From Bacillota bacterium (lineage in GTDB: Bacteria > Bacillota_E > Sulfobacillia > Sulfobacillales > Sulfobacillaceae), in NCBI GenBank assembly GCA_021802375.1, contig JAKAAL010000257.1, positions 1-6,453 on the forward strand: DNA of 6,453 nucleotides. Reading direction: 5' to 3'. Shown here in pieces: positions 4,593-6,453 of this stretch. Positions within the stretch are counted from its first letter, which is position 1, and every line of letters starts with the position of its first letter. The position numbers were made by a program, and so were the translations under genes. Below the pieces are notes generated by a model, which saw only the letters and a list, made by a program, of their open reading frames with translations, searched no databases and was not told where the DNA came from.

Positions 4593-6453
4593 CTAATTCA
4601 TCATGGGCTGACTGACACTTTCCGTTAGTTGGGCTAGCATCCACTGCTTTAACCGATCGTGTTTCGCAAGGGTAAGCCGAGGATCCTTAAAAAACACCTC
4701 CCGGGCCGCTTGCCGCGCCTCCTCCAGGATAGTCAGATCGCCGAAGGGATCGGCTAAACGAAAGGCGCTACTGCCGTGCTGACGTAGGCCAAGCATCTCG
4801 CCTGGACCACGCAAGCCAAGGTCGATTTCTGCCAGGTCCAGCCCGCTTTGATGATCGACCAAGGCTTGAAGGCGCGCTTGGCCCTCTTTGGACTCGACGT
4901 CCGAGAGTAAAAAGCAGGTAGAGCTTTGATTCCCTCGACCGATCCGCCCACGCAACTGATGCAGTTGAGCAATGCCAAACCGTTCCGCATTCTCAATCAC
5001 CATGACCGTCGCTTCCGGCACGTCCATTCCCACTTCTATGATACTCGTCGCGACCAAAACGTTAATTGCGCCTTGACGGAATGCGTTCATCACCCGTGTC
5101 TTATCCTCACTGGCGAGTTGTCCGTGAATCAATCCCACCCGCCATCCGGGCACGCTCTCCATCCCCTGCGCCAGTTCCACCGCACCGTAGAGATCGAGGT
5201 CGCGATTCTCGTGGACCACAGCGCAAACGACGTAGGCGCGAGCGTTTTGCTTAACGGCGGAAAGCACTTCGGCATAAGCCCTCCTGCGCTCGCGGTAAGG
5301 CAAGTGAATGGTGGCGATGGGCTGGCGCCCAGGCGGAAATCCCTCAATTCGAGAGATTTCGAGATCCCCAAACGCGGTCAAGGCCATCGTACGCGGGATC
5401 GGTGTCGCCGTCATGACCAGCATATCGGGTCTTTTTGCCTTATCAGCCAGCTTCGCCCGCTGGCGCACGCCAAAACGGTGCTGCTCGTCGATAACCACGA
5501 CGCCCAAGTCCTCAAACACGATGTCATCCGAAAGCAGCGCCTGTGTGCCTACGGCGACGTTCAGTTGATGATCCGCGAGCGCTTGGCGAAGGCGCTGGCG
5601 GTCTTTCGATGGTGCCAGGAAAAGGCCAGTGCGGACGCCGAGCGGTTCCAAATAGCGTGCCAGGATCTGATAGTGCTGCTCAGCCAAGAGCTCGGTGGGA
5701 GCCATGAAGGCAGCTTGGTGGCCGGCATCGACCGCCGCTAATAACGACAGGACTGCCATCACGGTCTTTCCCGTGCCGACATCACCCTGCAGCAGTCGCG
5801 ACATAGCACGGGATTGGGCCAGGTCTTGAGAAATTTCATCCCAGGCCTTTTCTTGACCAGAAGTTAGTTCAAACGGGAGATTTCTCAAAAATTTTTGTGC
5901 CAAGGGTCCATTGGGCTTCTCTTGGCATCCCGTGTGCTGCTGTCCTGACAACCAATGGACGGTAAGCGAAATTGCCAAAAATTCGTCGAACACTAGACGA
6001 CGGCGCGACCGTTGCAACTGCCTGAAATCATCCGGAAAGTGCTGGTGCCACAGCGCCCATGCCCTATCTTCCAGGTCGAAGCGGCGGCGAAGTGATGTTG
6101 GCAGGGGGTCTTGTACCTCGGCCAAAAGTAGCGGAAGCTCCCGCTTGATCAAATCTCCAATAAACCGCTGGCTTAAAGCCTCGGTCGTCGGGTATACGGG
6201 CATTAGGCCAGCGTAGGGCTCCTCGCCCGCTTCCACCAATTGGATTTCGGGATGGGGCATGATCAGCGTACCACCGAAGCGTTCCACCGGACCGTTAGCC
6301 ATCAGGCGCTGACCTGATTCAAGCCTTTTGGCCAACCAGCCGACGTGAAAAAACATCAGCACTAGGGTGCCGCTTTGATCGCGCAAGCGGACTCTCAGAT
6401 AAGGTTTTTTCCCCGGACGACGGATGAGCTGGGATTGCTCGACTTGGCCGACC
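4593..6453 (-). CDS. recG: ATP-dependent DNA helicase RecG, 5' end outside the window
   Basis: RecG remodels stalled replication forks and branched DNA (Holliday junctions, R-loops) on the chromosome. 619 residues are visible, and the family is about 680-690 long, so roughly 60-70 N-terminal residues lie beyond the edge. The frame is open to the edge (first full codon 6450-6452); an internal TTG at 6384-6386 is not the start, because the upstream codons (VGQVEQSQLIRRPGKKPYLR) continue the wedge OB-fold that binds the junction. Numbering from the edge: wedge domain about 1-75; helicase motif I GDVGTGKT (223-230); motif II DEQH (322-325), typical of RecG; motif III TATPIPRT (348-355); a motif IV-region HGQL (443-446); motif V-region ATSIIEVGMDVP (468-479); motif VI QLRGRIGRG (499-507); and the RecG-specific translocation hook RGPGEMLGLRQHG (548-560), where QSG is more usual than QHG. 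All catalytic motifs are intact. The acetyltransferase gene follows after 34 nt. Confidence 0.97.
   Translation of the reverse strand, partial: VGQVEQSQLIRRPGKKPYLRVRLRDQSGTLVLMFFHVGWLAKRLESGQRLMANGPVERFGGTLIMPHPEIQLVEAGEEPYAGLMPVYPTTEALSQRFIGDLIKRELPLLLAEVQDPLPTSLRRRFDLEDRAWALWHQHFPDDFRQLQRSRRRLVFDEFLAISLTVHWLSGQQHTGCQEKPNGPLAQKFLRNLPFELTSGQEKAWDEISQDLAQSRAMSRLLQGDVGTGKTVMAVLSLLAAVDAGHQAAFMAPTELLAEQHYQILARYLEPLGVRTGLFLAPSKDRQRLRQALADHQLNVAVGTQALLSDDIVFEDLGVVVIDEQHRFGVRQRAKLADKAKRPDMLVMTATPIPRTMALTAFGDLEISRIEGFPPGRQPIATIHLPYRERRRAYAEVLSAVKQNARAYVVCAVVHENRDLDLYGAVELAQGMESVPGWRVGLIHGQLASEDKTRVMNAFRQGAINVLVATSIIEVGMDVPEATVMVIENAERFGIAQLHQLRGRIGRGNQSSTCFLLSDVESKEGQARLQALVDHQSGLDLAEIDLGLRGPGEMLGLRQHGSSAFRLADPFGDLTILEEARQAAREVFFKDPRLTLAKHDRLKQWMLAQLTESVSQPMMN

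Noticed and set aside
4926..5741. A 271-codon open frame on the plus strand opposite recG
   Set aside because: It lies wholly antisense to the conserved helicase motifs of RecG. Its product is His/Arg-rich with no family features, so it is a shadow frame.
6384..6386. TTG as a start codon for recG
   Set aside because: The frame is open to the window edge and the codons upstream continue the RecG wedge domain, so the gene is cut by the edge.
1..6453. CRISPR array, insertion sequence, prophage or defence island
   Set aside because: No regularly spaced repeats, transposase, integrase or nuclease-effector genes are present; the gene content is ordinary chromosomal.

Overview
The window looks like ordinary chromosomal DNA from a moderately GC-rich bacterium, most likely a Gram-positive (Firmicutes-type) organism. 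This rests on strong AGGAGG-type Shine-Dalgarno sites, two of the five visible starts being TTG, an oxidoreductase resembling a roughly 300-residue group I associate with Bacilli, and an acetyltransferase resembling Bacillus YdaF. A Sulfobacillus- or Alicyclobacillus-like acidophile is possible: the MscS-type channel has a loop that reminds me of archaeal and thermoacidophile homologues. That is inference and no taxon marker settles it.

Layout from the right end leftwards on the minus strand: recG (5' end cut by the window edge), a RimJ/RimL-type GNAT acetyltransferase 34 nt downstream of it, then after a 242-nt non-coding leader an MscS-family mechanosensitive channel. A plus-strand MFS transporter converges on the channel gene so tightly that the two stop codons overlap. 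The transporter is divergently arranged, across a 96-nt intergenic region, from a minus-strand pair: a YbjQ/UPF0145 protein and a Gfo/Idh/MocA oxidoreductase 36 nt downstream. The leftmost 195 nt has no confident gene. It holds a perfect 11-bp inverted repeat and perhaps the tail of a plus-strand gene.

The genes do not form one obvious pathway. recG (DNA repair and fork reversal) with the acetyltransferase is a plausible transcription unit, as is ybjQ with the oxidoreductase; the channel and transporter look like separate units. There are no mobile elements, CRISPR arrays, tRNA or rRNA genes, and I see no convincing new defence or biosynthetic system. The most useful corrections are a re-assigned mscS start (position 3773, set by a near-perfect Shine-Dalgarno) and recognition that recG runs off the right edge instead of starting inside the window. 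The places most worth a second look are the mscS leader, the inserted loop in the channel, and the repeat cluster at the left end.
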